Shown one piece after another: positions 20,916 through 32,078 of a stretch of DNA of 64,000 nt. The number at the start of each line of letters is the position of its first letter. Position 1 is the first letter of the stretch. The notes under the pieces were generated by a model. The model was not told the DNA's origin. It saw nothing but the letters and a program-made list of their open reading frames with translations, and did no database searches. Source of the stretch: Melastoma dodecandrum (lineage: Eukaryota > Streptophyta > Magnoliopsida > Myrtales > Melastomataceae). A program made the translations under genes and the position numbers. The stretch spans positions 9,300,001-9,364,000 of the forward strand of contig JARUPY010000474.1 in the NCBI GenBank assembly GCA_029817715.1. Direction: 5' to 3'.

Positions 20916-22455
20916 CTAAAATATCGATAAGCATAGCTTTTCTTTAGATGTATACCTGACTTCGATTGGGGTTAATTGTCTTGATAAGTAGTAGATGGCT
21001 CTTTCGCGCCCGTTTTCATCTACTTGTGCCATCATTGCGCCTATAGTTGTTTCGGTAGCCGCTACGTAGAGGATAAAATGTTTCCCCTGTTGAGGAGGCA
21101 TTAAGACCTGTGGGTGCGTCAAATATTCTTTCAAAGCATTAAACGCTTCTTCGTGTTCTTCGGTCCATCTGTAATCATTATTTCCTCTCATGAGGTTAGC
21201 GAAAACCCTCGTTTTTCCCGCAACATTTCCAATGAACCTGCGCAAGTAATTAACCCTTCCCAAGAAAGCCTGTAGCTCCTTTTTGCTCCTTGGGGCCGTT
21301 AGGCTCTGAATAGCTTTCACTTTGTTTTGATCGACTTCAATGCCACGTTGATGCACTAAGAAACCTAAAAAATGCCCTACCTTAACTCCAAAGGCGCACT
21401 TGAGAGGATTAAGCTTCAGTTGATGTTTCCTCATCTTCATGAAGGCGTTTCTTAGATGTTCGATATGTAATTCTTCCTTCGTCAACTTGACCACTATGTC
21501 ATCGATGTAGACTTCTACCGTTTTTCCTAGACAAACATCGAATATGGTGTTTATCACTCTCTGGTACGTAGCACCAGCATTTTTCAATCCGAAAGGCATC
21601 ACCACCCATTCGAAAATGCCTAAAGGGCACCTGAATGCCGTTTTGTGAATATCTTCCTCCGCGATGAAAATTTGATTATAACCCGAAAAACCATCCATGA
21701 AAGACATGACTTGGTGGCCCGCGGTTTTATCTATAAGGTCGTCCGCGACGGGCATAGGGTATTCATCTTTGGGAGTAGCGCGATTTATATCTCTAAAGTC
21801 TATCCAGACTCTAATTTTTCTTTAAGACCGGTACGATACTAGAGATCCACTCCGTATATCGTGACGTTCTTATGTATCCTGCTCGAAAAAGCTTTTTGAC
21901 TTCCTCGAAAACTGGATGCGTTACTTCTCTAGACATATGTCTTGGAGCTTGTTGAACTGGTTTGAAATCCTTCTTGATGGGTAGAGTATGTTCTACCAGT
22001 TTACGATCTAGCCCTGACATTTCGGTGTAGTCCCAGGTGAAGCAGTCTTTAAACTCTTTGAGTACATCCTTGATTGATTCAAAGAATTCTTTATTTGCGG
22101 ATGAACTGATAAAAAGATTCCTAGGAGAAGACTCGTTACCTAAGTTGATACTGACCAAGGGGTCACATGGGGTCAATAAAGACTCGCGATGCTCGCTACC
22201 ACCTAGACTGGTAGACACGGGCTTATTACATGCGTCAGGCGCTCTAAGGCCTGTTGAGTTTATTGATAAAGATGACGTTGCCTGATCCTGAGGACGTCCT
22301 TTCCTGTAGACTCGGAGCCGCTGGAGGACATCAGCGACTGCCGCATTTTCCTTTTCACTCTGGCCCATAAGTCCCTTCTTTGAGGAGTCTGTCGGGCTCC
22401 AACTTCGTGCCAGGGTTCTGCTGGCTTTCCAAGTCTCCTTCTCCTGCGTGGCCAT
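20916..22455 (-). pseudogene. Reverse transcriptase and RNase H of T1
   Basis: The first block (22455-21811) leads up to the RT start, ending SSIVPVLKKN. The second (21755-20916) contains MSFMDGFSGYNQI, VVMPFGLKNAGATYQR, the catalytic YIDD, HFLGFLVHQRGIEVD and the RNase H start FILYVAATETTIGAMM. Between them a few bases are missing around 21811, where the family's GK.RVC.DFRD block should be, so the frame breaks. In the RNase H start the usual catalytic Asp position reads VAATE, so the first RNase H may be inactive, as is usual in Tat elements with a second RNase H. Confidence 0.9.
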
Positions 22456-23935
22456 TCGTGCTCCCCTCAGCAGGGTTCTCCCCTGAATTGACTTCTTGCA
22501 GAACTTCTTCTATGTCCTTGTCAGTGAACTCATCTCCCCATCCTGTTGGAACAATCGGGCCGGACTCTGGCTTGGGGTGCGCTGTCCCGTAGTCTACTAT
22601 ATAATCGAATTTCCCGGAGGGTTGACCAAGAGGGCCGACCGTGGGATCACCCAGCTCATACCGCTGATGCAGGGTCAGGTTCTTGATAATCTTGCTTGTT
22701 TCTGTATGCAAAACACCTTTGTCACAACAAGAATACGCATCAGCTTTTACAATCTCAATTTCAGAATCAAGCCACAATATTAGCTCCCTATGCAGTATAG
22801 ACGGGATGGCGGCGGCCTTGTGAAGCCAATCACGCCCTAGTAAAGCATTGAACGTGGGGACTATGTCTATTACGAAAAAGGCGGTTTCTTTCTCTTGTCG
22901 CCCTACTCCCAAATGTACCGAGAATACTCCCAAGCATTCGGACTTCCTGCCATTAAAACCACTCACTGCAACATCGGTTTTAACCAAATCATGGAGTTTA
23001 TATCCAAGCATTCTAAACTTGGATAGAGGCAGTACGTTTATAGTGGCTCCGTTGTCTACTAAGTCCCGGCTCATCAAAGTACCATCGAAGATAGCAGTAA
23101 TATATAAGGAGTGCATATGCTGCTTCATGCTATCTGAAGGCTTTTTTAGCCAATGAAGTGGGAAACCAGGTGGGTAAGGCGAAAGATGGGAGAGAGGTGG
23201 CTCACCCCTCGGGGTTTCTTCGTCTTTTGCTTTGGCAAAGTCTGCAGGCAGAGTAATGGTATTGCAACTGACGATCACTTGTTTTCTGCCATTAGCGTCA
23301 CTCGGGATTTCACTCCGAAGGGGGGTGTAATCAAAGCTTGAGCCTGGCTCTTCCGAGTGATCTGTAGACTCGATGCGCTCAGCCTCCCTATTTGGTTCCT
23401 TTGTGCGCGTCTTGATAGGCGAGATTGCCTCTGACGGGGCGGGCCTAGGTCTCTTTGCGACGTGGTTTAAACGTCTATCCCTCCTTTTCCGAGCCTGTGG
23501 TGGCAAACTTACTCTGCCAACGGCTTTCTGCCAAAATTTCGAAGGGTTAACCGCCCTGACCATTCTTGATTTCTTAGAATCAAGTAGGGTTCGACATAAC
23601 TCCACGAAATCTCTAGCGACTGGGTCGTATCCCAGGACCGTGCACGTTGCCTCCTGTTGCATTTTTGAATGGTGCACGAGGTCATGATTACCTGTGGTCG
23701 CAGGGTGAGCAGGTTGGACTATGATCTCTCCATTTGCTGATAAGTCTACCAGCTTAAGGAAGTAGTCTACGCAGCATGCCGTATAGAGCTGCGTGATTAG
23801 GATCCTGTTTCGCCCTATTGATTTGCACTTCTGGCACAATACTTTCTCATTTAGGAATTGGGCTATTGCCGGTCCCATCCGGATTGCCTGGGCATCTACT
23901 TTGTGCATTCCGTACCTCGGTTTGGAGCTTCTTCT
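22355..23935 (-). pseudogene. Aspartic protease region of T1
   Basis: The 517-aa open frame includes LVDNGATINVLPLSKF, the Tat form of the retropepsin active site (D-N-G-A), and FNALLGRDWLHK, the second protease block. An acidic linker follows (TDKDIEEVLQEV). The frame ends at 22355 while the RT lead-in uses a frame one base further on (22455 onward), overlapping by 101 bases. This could be an indel, a programmed +1 shift or a removed intron; Ogre-type Tat elements splice an intron near here, but I see no convincing splice pair. Confidence 0.82.
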
Positions 23936-26338
23936 CTATGCCTCGTTGACTTGCTGCGCTTTATCAGGTGTGTTTGCTTCTAAAGCCATCGGATGTGTTT
24001 CGCTAGTGCGACCATTGTCCACTTGCTTTGTCCTCTGCTGGGTTGAAGGGTCATCAAAATCCAAATGTCGCCTGGGGTGCTCTACAACACCGGGTTGGTG
24101 TTCGGGTGCTCTGCCCCGACCGTGAGGACCACCTCTTCCTCCTCGGATTGTCGGCCTACGCTCTAGACTTGGAGGGCTCTTGAGTTTCCTCTGTAAATTG
24201 CTCGGGGGTGGTCGTACCCCTGGAGAGCTTATTCCCATCGCAACCTCTTCCAGAGGGGTCAAGTCATACCAGGTGTCACCCTGGTTGTTCTGCAGGTATT
24301 TCCTAAAAGTGTTGCACCTATCGGTGGTATGCGTATCGTCCATGTGCCAGCAGCAGAGGTTTCCAACGATTGCTTTAGCTGGGTAGGTGATCACCCCTTT
24401 GTCCGCTAGTCTACGAAACAGGGCATTTGCTACCACGGTTTCTCCAGCTACCTTCGTACCCTGTAGAGAGAAACTGGTATCAGCTTCTATAAGATTTATG
24501 TCTACATCACAAATATCGAACATATGTATAGCGATTTCATCATCAAAAGGCCTGTCGTCGACCATAGTGACCTCGTCGACTTCTGGGAAGCATAATTCCT
24601 TCGCCTCTATAAGGTCTTGAATTATGTTCCTGAATGACAGACAGTCCCTGGTCGTATGTGTAAACGACCCATGCCACTTGCAATAATTTCTAGACTTTTC
24701 CTTATCTGTATGAGGGGTTCTATGTCCCGATTTTAGTTTAATTCGTTTTCGTTGGTAGAACCAGTCGAAAATTGCATCCGCTTTGTCTACATCAAAAGAG
24801 TACTTTCTTTCTTCTCCCGTTTTTTGAGATGCCTTTGCGTTAGAGTTCTTCCTTGCCAAAGGCTCGCAAACTGTCGCTTCTCCTTTCACAAATTCAGCCA
24901 TGTCTACCTCAATAGTATCTAGTTGATAAGTGCGCGTAAACTGGGCCTCTTCCATCAACAACTGGTGATATTCAGTCGCTCTCCTGGCGAGATCGTACAG
25001 ATCAGCGAACCTTTCTCCCTACAGTTTCTTTTTGAAGGGAATCGACGAAGAGTTTAATGCCACCATCAATTGATCCCTTTCTGGAATTGCTGGTCTACAT
25101 CGGAGTAGCGTTTTTCGTAGGCGCATCAGAAACTGCCCTGGATGTTCCCCAGCGGCTTGCTTCAAGTGCATAACCTTGAAAATTGACAATGGGGTATCTA
25201 AGCGAGCGAACGCTTTCATAAAGCTAGACTGCATTTCCGCCCATGATGCCACCGATCCTGAGGGTAGACTAGCATACCACGTAAATGCATCGCCTGTGAG
25301 GGAGTTAGGGAACAGCTTTAATTTCCAAAAGTCGTTAGTTGCAGCCTCCCCGATTTGATGAGTGAATCGAGCTATATGCTCTAGAGGGGTCATTTCATCA
25401 TCCCCAGAGAAACGGGTGAAATCCGGTACTCTGTATCCTTTAGGTAAGGGAAAATCCCTATCAATGAACGCCAGGTAAGGGTTCCTGTAGAAACAGGGGT
25501 CGTCCTGTCTAACAGCTCCGGGTACCATCTGTTCCAAGACCTGGGCTATTGTCTCCCTCAAATTTGGAGGGGTTGGATAGCCAATTGACTCGTGCGGAGA
25601 GTTCTGACCACACCTTTCGGTGGCGCAAGGTGCCCTTTCACTAGGCCTCAGCGGCTGTGAGTCTACAGAGGGTTTAGCGTAAAAACTTTCCGCCCGAGAA
25701 AAACCTCCTACATTTAGGGATTCTCCTGGTAAGTTTTCATCCACGGGGGCCTTCCCAGGACGATGGGTAGGAACCGAAGGCGCACATCTATTTGTTTCAC
25801 CCTGGACCTCACCGTACTCATCTACCGGGTTCACCGCATAGACCGCGTTCTGTACCCATGCCGCGGGTATCCGCGAAGACGTCGGTCTAGAAGGGGACAT
25901 CCTATCCCTGTTACTGTCCTCTGTAACAAACTGATTCTCGTGGTCCCAAGGGTCATTCACTTGGAATGACACATTCCTTTTTTCTGCTCGTCGTGCATCT
26001 CCCATGAAAGAACAATCTCAGTCTACAGAGTTACTTGGCTTCACAACGGGTTTTGGCCTATTTAAGGCGCTGATTTGCTCTAGGATCTGAGCCATGTTAC
26101 TTTCTAGTCCAGAAATACGTCTATCGACCAAATTTCTCATATTACTGAATTCTTTGTGAAATTCAAGTCTGGATATGAATTCGGATGGTGTATGTACCTC
26201 GAGATCAGTTTGACCAACGTTTGCCTGACTGCTTAGAGTCACATCGTCCGCGTTTGCGTCTCCTTCTGCGGGAATGCCGTCTTCACCTAATGGAGGTGGG
26301 GGATCTCGGCTAACTCTGCTTCTGGTATTTTTTGCCAT
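23936..26338 (-). pseudogene. Gag of T1
   Basis: The likely start is the ATG at 26338 (MAKNTRSRVSR), 25 bases after the primer site. The retrotransposon gag domain is at about 25500-25040 (PDFTRFSGDDEMTPLEHI, LTGDAFTWYASLP). The C-terminal part contains two related C-x-x-H / H-x-x-x-C boxes: YCKWHGSFTHTTRDC and CCWHMDDTHTTDRC. Three stops lie in the same frame: TGA at 26020-26018, TAG at 25021-25019 and TAG at 23938-23936. Since the frame is otherwise continuous for 2.4 kb, decay is by point mutations. Confidence 0.85.
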
Positions 26339-26363
26339 CAGCAAACGTGAAATATTTTCTTTG

Positions 26364-26381
26364 CTCCTACTATGGTCGCCA
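26364..26381 (-). promoter_or_regulatory. Primer binding site of T1, tRNA-Arg type
   Basis: On the minus strand TGGCGACCATAGTAGGAG follows the 5' LTR after six bases. Its complement ends TATGGTCGCCA; plant tRNA-Arg isoacceptors end in a similar TGTGGTCG plus CCA. I count about two differences from the sequence I recall. The LARD primer site matches a different Arg isoacceptor. Confidence 0.75.
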
Positions 26382-26387
26382 AAGACG

Positions 26388-27337
26388 TGTTCGCGTAGAA
26401 AACGGATCACGTCGGAAATATTTGGCAATTAGACTCACAGGGAAATGTATGTGGTCGCCAGAACGATGAATTTCAATGATAAAAAATACGACTGTACAAA
26501 TTCAGAGTTTCGAAAGAGAACTTAAAATCTTACAGCCATAAAAATGAACGAAAAAGGGGTGATAGGCGTCGTAGACTCGCTGCTGACGTCGTAGACTCGC
26601 TGCTGACGTCGTAGACTCGCTGCTGACGTCGTAGACTCGTTACAGTGCGCTGCGCTGTAGACTTGTGTGATGGTAGTAGTGCTGGCGGAGGATTGTTGCC
26701 TCGGTTACGGTGGCTCGCCAGGACGGTGGAAGTGCTGGCGGAGGGTTGTTGCCTCGGTTACGGTCGCTCGCTGGGACGGTGGAAGTGCTGGCGGAGGGTT
26801 GTTACCCCGGTTACGGTTGCTCGCCGGGACGGTGGAAGTGCTAGCGGAAGGTGATCACCAAAGCTACGGTTGCTCACTCTGGTGTTGAAGGTAGTGACCA
26901 AATAACCCAGGCCGAGGTATCTACTAAAGTCTAAGGGTGACGAGCAATGCAAATCTGTGTTTGGCTGATTGATCGTGTCTTTTACTAAGGAGGGTCTGTT
27001 TCTTTTATACTGGTTTTTACTTGCCCTACACGCTTCGCTTGATCTCTCAGATTGTGGCTCAATCTTAACTTCTCTCTAGGGATCTCGGAGTCTGTTTTAA
27101 AGTATTTTTTAAATTTTCTGAGTTGTACGTTGGGATCGTGGGTGTGGGATCGTGTGATCATGTGTTGACGCAGGCTGTAGACTTAGCTCGGGCCCAAGAC
27201 ATTCTATAGTGTCAACATATTGATGTGGGCCGTAGGTTTAGCTCAGGCTTGCATCCTACATCGGGCTGTAGACTTAGAACCACTTCTTTGGGCTTTGTAG
27301 ACTTAGCACAGGCCCAAGATATTCTGTAGTGTCAACA
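26388..27337 (-). repeat. 5' LTR of T1
   Basis: It matches 14689-15582. It has four copies of the 20-bp unit GTCGTAGACTCGCTGCTGAC (26569-26641) and an array of the 53-bp unit (26669-26885). A 42-bp copy of its own terminal sequence sits 120 bp inside the end (27176-27217 versus 27296-27337). Confidence 0.9.
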
Positions 27338-27342
27338 GCATG
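27338..27342. other. Right target site duplication of T1
   Basis: GCATG follows the LTR terminus and pairs with GTATG at 14684-14688. Confidence 0.72.
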
Positions 27343-28488
27343 AGGGTCTCAACTCGTCGCTTTGATAGCTTAGTTGGGATGGGTGGCTGAGGACCTGTAG
27401 GAAAGAAGGTTGCATCCCCAGTCTTCTGGAGGAGGTGGAGGTGCCAGTAAGAGTGAACTGGGAGATAACTAGGGTGTGTTACATACGCAGAAGATGGAGG
27501 GCCCTGTCCTGCCCTGGAAATGGTGGTACTTCCTAGCAAATGCCTGGATTGATGATCTCGTTCCAGTGAATCTAGATAAAGACGACTATGGAGAAGAATC
27601 TGTACAGGATCTTCAAGGTAAGCCTCTAGCAAAAAAAGCAAATGTTGGACGGTGAAACTTCTGCAGTCCAATCTCCACCTCCTGTTGCGGTGGAAATAAT
27701 CTATGACAGTGGTGGCGAGGGCTCTGAGTGTGAGAGTGTGGCGGAGTCCTGAGAGCGTTAATGGGATGACATGAGGACTAGTACAACAACAGTGATTCTG
27801 CAGCATGGGTGACTGATCCAATGAAGAGCTTTTTTTTGGTAAATCAATTAAGAACTTTTGATATTTAGTAGTGTTTCTGAATTCTCTGTTATCTTTGGTA
27901 AGGATGTATTAGAACTTTTGAAATATTAGAACTCTTTCTTTCTAAATCAATGCACACTACTCTAGCATATCTTTCTAACAGCACATTTAACACAATCTTT
28001 GAAGCATTGGGTGTCATCAGATAGATGGTCAAGAAAAGCAAAGTAAATAGAAGCATCTCGTTGCAGTTGAGCTGGATCATGTTGATCACTTGTCTCCAGC
28101 TTCTTGACCAACTCCCACTTTATCTGATTAGATGTCAGCTTCAATTTCTCAAAGATTTGTTCTACCATGGGATTGTGATTTCCATTTCTTGTACCAAGGA
28201 AGTTTTGGAGGTTATGTATTCTTTGGGCCATGCCGGTGATCCGGAATCATGGGCGGAAACCCAACACCTCCAGGGTTGGGGGGTTTTCAAATCCTGTCCC
28301 CTTCGACTCTGACGTTTTTTACCGATGAACCGTAAATCCGTACGAAACTCTAGAAATGGGCCGTAAATGGGCTTCCTTATTCTTCCTTCCTTCTTACATG
28401 ACACAGTGTTAGGGCTTCGCCACAGTAGGCAAAAGACAAAATTCTTCCTTTTTCATCTAAATTCTTCAACACCATTACTTCCACTGGT
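27343..28488. other. Unassigned flank of T1
   Basis: Two minus-strand ORFs (27821-27303, 172 codons, partly inside the T1 LTR; 28231-27962, 89 codons) look possibly protein-like but match no family I know. The second reads MVEQIFEKLKLTSNQIKWEL and continues in plausible helical sequence. On the plus strand near 27530-27620 a short stretch (NAWIDDLVPVNLDKDDYGEE) ends at a GT-like donor. Either may be an old exon; support is weak. Confidence 0.3.
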
Positions 28489-28989
28489 ATGGAGGAACTT
28501 ACTGATGAAGATGGTATGACTTTAATTGATGACGATGAGGTGGAAGAACCGCAACCACAGCCCATAGCATCATGCATCCACCCTTCAGGTATGATGGAAG
28601 TATTCCACGCCTCAGGTTTAATCCCTGGTCTGGTTGAGGATGTTGGGAAAGTGGTTTTTGTTACCACTGAGTTAATCAACGGTCGGCTAGTTGTAGATAA
28701 TTTAAAGGGATTTCGACGAGACATCGGAGAGTTCGTTGGAAATGTACCAAATGTTTCTGCTTCGTCCGATGCCGGGAGATCGGCGCCCAGAGGTACTCGT
28801 TGACCGCTGGCACCCAGAGGTACTCGACAACCGCATGCACCTAGAGGTACTCGGCAACCGCAAAAGCCCAGATCTACTCGTCAAATGCTCAGAGATAATT
28901 ATACTCCATAGAAGCCTAAAAGAAGGATGATAGCGGCCGAGTATAAGGAGTATCTTACAAAATTGTGGCGTCGGAAGTACATTGGGTGA
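28489..28989 (+). pseudogene. Unknown ORF with 9-residue repeats, broken
   Basis: From ATG 28489 an acidic N-terminus (TDEDGMTLIDDDEVEE) leads to HPSGMMEVFHASGLIPGLVE, then to a Pro/Arg-rich repeat. A 27-bp unit occurs three times at about 28781-28861 and encodes APRGTRQPH-like nonapeptides. A stop interrupts the first unit at 28801; after the repeats the frame reads on to KRRMIAAEYKEYLTKLW and a stop at about 28989. I do not recognise the family. Confidence 0.4.
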
Positions 28990-29238
28990 ATGTAATGTCA
29001 ACGGCCCTTGACATCTGCTAATTGGGACATTTGCATTTGAAATTCCTATTTTGTTTCTTATGCAACCGACATTTTAAAAACAACATCTCGGAATCAGCTC
29101 ACATGTCAACTTAAACCTAACTAAACAGTACAAAGCCCATAGGGGATAATAACCCGGGCTAGAGCAACCCGAGGGACAAAGGAAAGAAATTTACATTTTA
29201 ATCCAAAGCTGCAATACAAGTCATTACAACAGCACAAC

Positions 29239-30429
29239 TTACGCTTTCCGAAACAAATCCAAAATATTAGATAACAAGTCAGTAGTGCGATTCTGCTCTC
29301 TACGCACATCATCGATGTCGGCTCTCAATCCAGAGAGCTCACTTCTCAGAGATGTCAATTCTTCTTGTGTAGAGGATTTCAACATTCCGAATGTGGCGAA
29401 CGTTTCATTCTGCCTCATGTCATTGTCCTCTCTTAAACTGGAAAATTCACAAGAATGTAGTTGATTAGAAAGTGCATCCATCGACTCAGACAGAGTCATT
29501 GCCTCATCTGAAACATCTTGCATTTCCTGGTCCTTTACATCAGCAGCAGGCATAACAACCCTAGACAACCATCTTCCGCCTCTACCCTTGGACACCCATC
29601 TATCATCATTGTTGGGATCACGATGAATTCCCAACAAGGAAATAGAGCCGCTACTAATTGAGGCCGGAGGAGGAGGAACCCAATCTCTACTTTCTAAGGA
29701 TATTGCATGAAAAATAAACAACTTCGTAAGAAGCATTCCATAAGGAAGATTTTTATGCTTGTTCCTTTTTGAGAGTTCATCATGTTTCGGACGATCCACT
29801 CACCAATAGAAGGACGTATGCCTTGGTGTAAATAATACAACTGCAAATTATCTTCAGTTATCGTGTCGCGATGCCCACCAACCGGGAGAATATTGAAGGT
29901 GATGATTGTATGCAGTATGCGCATATTTACATCCAATTCAGAGGCCTTCAATCTATTAATACGCAATACTTTAATGCCCTCATCCTATTATAATTAGCCC
30001 TTACTATCTTCCCTTTGCCGCCTATCCTTAAAGCATTCTCCACAAAACGTCCGTTAAAGGAGAACACCCTTCCATTAACATACGTACGAAGTGAACTGCA
30101 GGGAATTTCCTCCAAGTAACAGTAGAACTTCTTAACCTTGTCGTAGTAAATTCTACGCTCTTCCAATGCAAATTCAACTAGTCCACGCATTTTCAGCTTA
30201 TCAAGCATGCTCATCACTAGAAAATTGTTTCCCGTTCCAAAAGAATTCACATCAACAATTCTATCGAGCTCGATTTGAAGCTTATATATTTCCTCCCAAC
30301 ATGAGTCCATCTGACGCCTTCATACCATCTATCCTCACTACCAACTACCAGGTCACAACCCGAACCAACTCCTGAACTAGAAGAAGCGGCAGACTTCTTA
30401 TCTCTGCCCTTACGACGACCGAGATTCAT
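29239..30429 (-). pseudogene. 'Putative plant transposon protein' pseudogene, copy B
   Basis: Likely start at 30429 (MNLGRRKGRDKK, basic and serine-rich). The core runs through RRIYYDKVKKFYCYLEE, VENALRIGGKG, GGHRDTITEDNLQLYYLHQG and NLPYGMLLTKLFIF; the C-terminus is a coiled coil (SSTQEELTSLRSELSGLRAD). The reading frame changes at about 30250, 29970 and 29760, so the copy is dead. Homologous to copy A at 11912-13033 on the other strand. The upstream 180 bp (30609-30430) are open but proline-rich and probably untranslated. Confidence 0.72.
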
Positions 30430-30729
30430 TGTTGTACTGTTGGTGATGCGGGTCCCCGGGAGAGAGAGTGTTTCTTGTGGGCGTGGGTTAGCGGGGCGTC
30501 GGTTGCCTCCGAAGATAGGCGGGATGTCGATAAGCGACGGGGCCGGAACGGGAGAGACGGGAGGACGTGGGGGAGGGGGTGTTAGACGGGCGAGCAAAAA
30601 AGACGACAAAATCTAGAGTTTCAAAATTAAAAGTTTTAATGGGCAAATATCGGCAATCCAGTAAATAACAGGATTGCCGCATTTCACCACAATTCGACGA
30701 TCCTAAATATAACGGATTACCTGTAAACA

Positions 30730-32070
30730 ACAACTATTTTGTAAAACAAAATCACAGAATCTACAAATTAAAAAAAAAAAAACCATCACGCAAAATCTCA
30801 TCAACTCTTATCAAATCTTTTATTCAAATATTTGGACAATGAATGACACGACTTAGAATTTGACGAGTTGCAGTGAATTTTTCGTAATGCACAACTTTTT
30901 TGCTTAACTTCATGAAAACATTCAACAAAAATTACTTACCAAACGAATTCACTGAATCTAAAAGCGAAATATAAATCAACAAAATTCTCATAAAGTCAGG
31001 CAAAAAAGTCGTATTCTTTTTGCGATACTAAATAGTTGTTCATATATCCATAATTATTGCATCCAACACTTGACAAATATTATGGAATATTATATTTCCT
31101 CTATAATCCAAATTAAATGCCTAAACACGTATTTGTTGTTGTTTCTGTTACCAAAAAAATTATCTACGTAATCTTTATTATCGAAAATTTTGCATAGCAA
31201 CAAATTCATAAAGCTAAGCAAATATTTAATTCTACAAAATATTTTAAAGCAATCAAATCGTACCCAATTAACTTTGTTCAGTTTACGTGTTTTATGATTA
31301 AAAGTATAAATATATTGTTCCAATGAAAAATAGAAAGTAATTGTGTTTTCCAAAAGAAATCTTTGTTTATTCAAAATATTTGCAAATTGTTGACGATCAA
31401 AAACTAGTACAATGAATTCGTAAAGGTGACGTAAATATTATTATTTACGAAATATTTGTTTGGTGGATATTATACATACGAATCTGTTATCGTTAAACGA
31501 CTTACTTGTCAACTTTTATGAAATTCTATAAAGCACAAAATATGGATAGAAATTAGAAATTCGTAAAGTTAGGCTTTAGCATTTCACATAAAGACAAAAA
31601 AGATTCCTCTAACAACAAAATAAGACTACGAAACTTTTGTGACACGTGTGTAACATTTAATTCATAAAGTTGTAGCATATCTTAAAGTTACAAAGTTGTT
31701 ATCGATATTCACGAACCATTACTTTGTAAGTACGAAAAAATATGGCAAGGCTTTCTGTATTTTGCAAAATGTTTGGTTTGTGCGAATTTTTGGATAAACA
31801 GTGAACGCATAAAAACTCCATGTAGATGCATGAAACTTTTTATAAATTATTCATTCTGCTTTACAAAAAAACTGTACGATGATCTTGGATATAATATTCA
31901 TACTGTACGATTTCCTTGCTAAAGTACCGTGCATCAAATATTTCATATATTACGACTTTTTTGTCAAACTTTACGAAATTTCTGTCCTACAAACAAAAGT
32001 GAACCCACGGGATTTAAAAAGCTCCCCATCTTTTCCATAAGTGACTGCCAAGCTTGGCATAACCTGACGC
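30730..32070. other. AT-rich block, no gene
   Basis: Strongly AT-rich with many copies of short words such as TACGAAA, CGTAAAG and CATAAAGT. Similar wording returns at about 42050-42980 and 43880-44100, including the shared phrase GTCAAACTTTACGAAA. No coding potential was seen. It could be a decayed non-coding element family. Confidence 0.4.
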
Positions 32071-32078
32071 TAATTTCC

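Larger units (their letters stand above)
14689..27337 (-). mobile_element. T1: full-length Tat-lineage Ty3/gypsy retrotransposon
   Basis: Two LTRs (14689-15582 and 26388-27337) in direct orientation flank 10.8 kb. The coding order on the minus strand is gag, protease, RT, RNase H, second (archaeal-type) RNase H, integrase. This gypsy order with a second RNase H defines the Tat lineage. Between integrase and the 3' LTR lies a plus-strand antisense ORF with a plant mobile domain. The primer site is tRNA-Arg type and the polypurine tract is a run of A then G (minus strand). A 5-bp target duplication with one mismatch surrounds it. Several stops and frame changes in gag-pol show it is no longer autonomous. 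Confidence 0.92.

Noticed and set aside
28260..28310. tRNA-like T-arm (GGTTTTCAAATCC)
   Set aside because: No matching acceptor stem or anticodon arm at the needed spacing.
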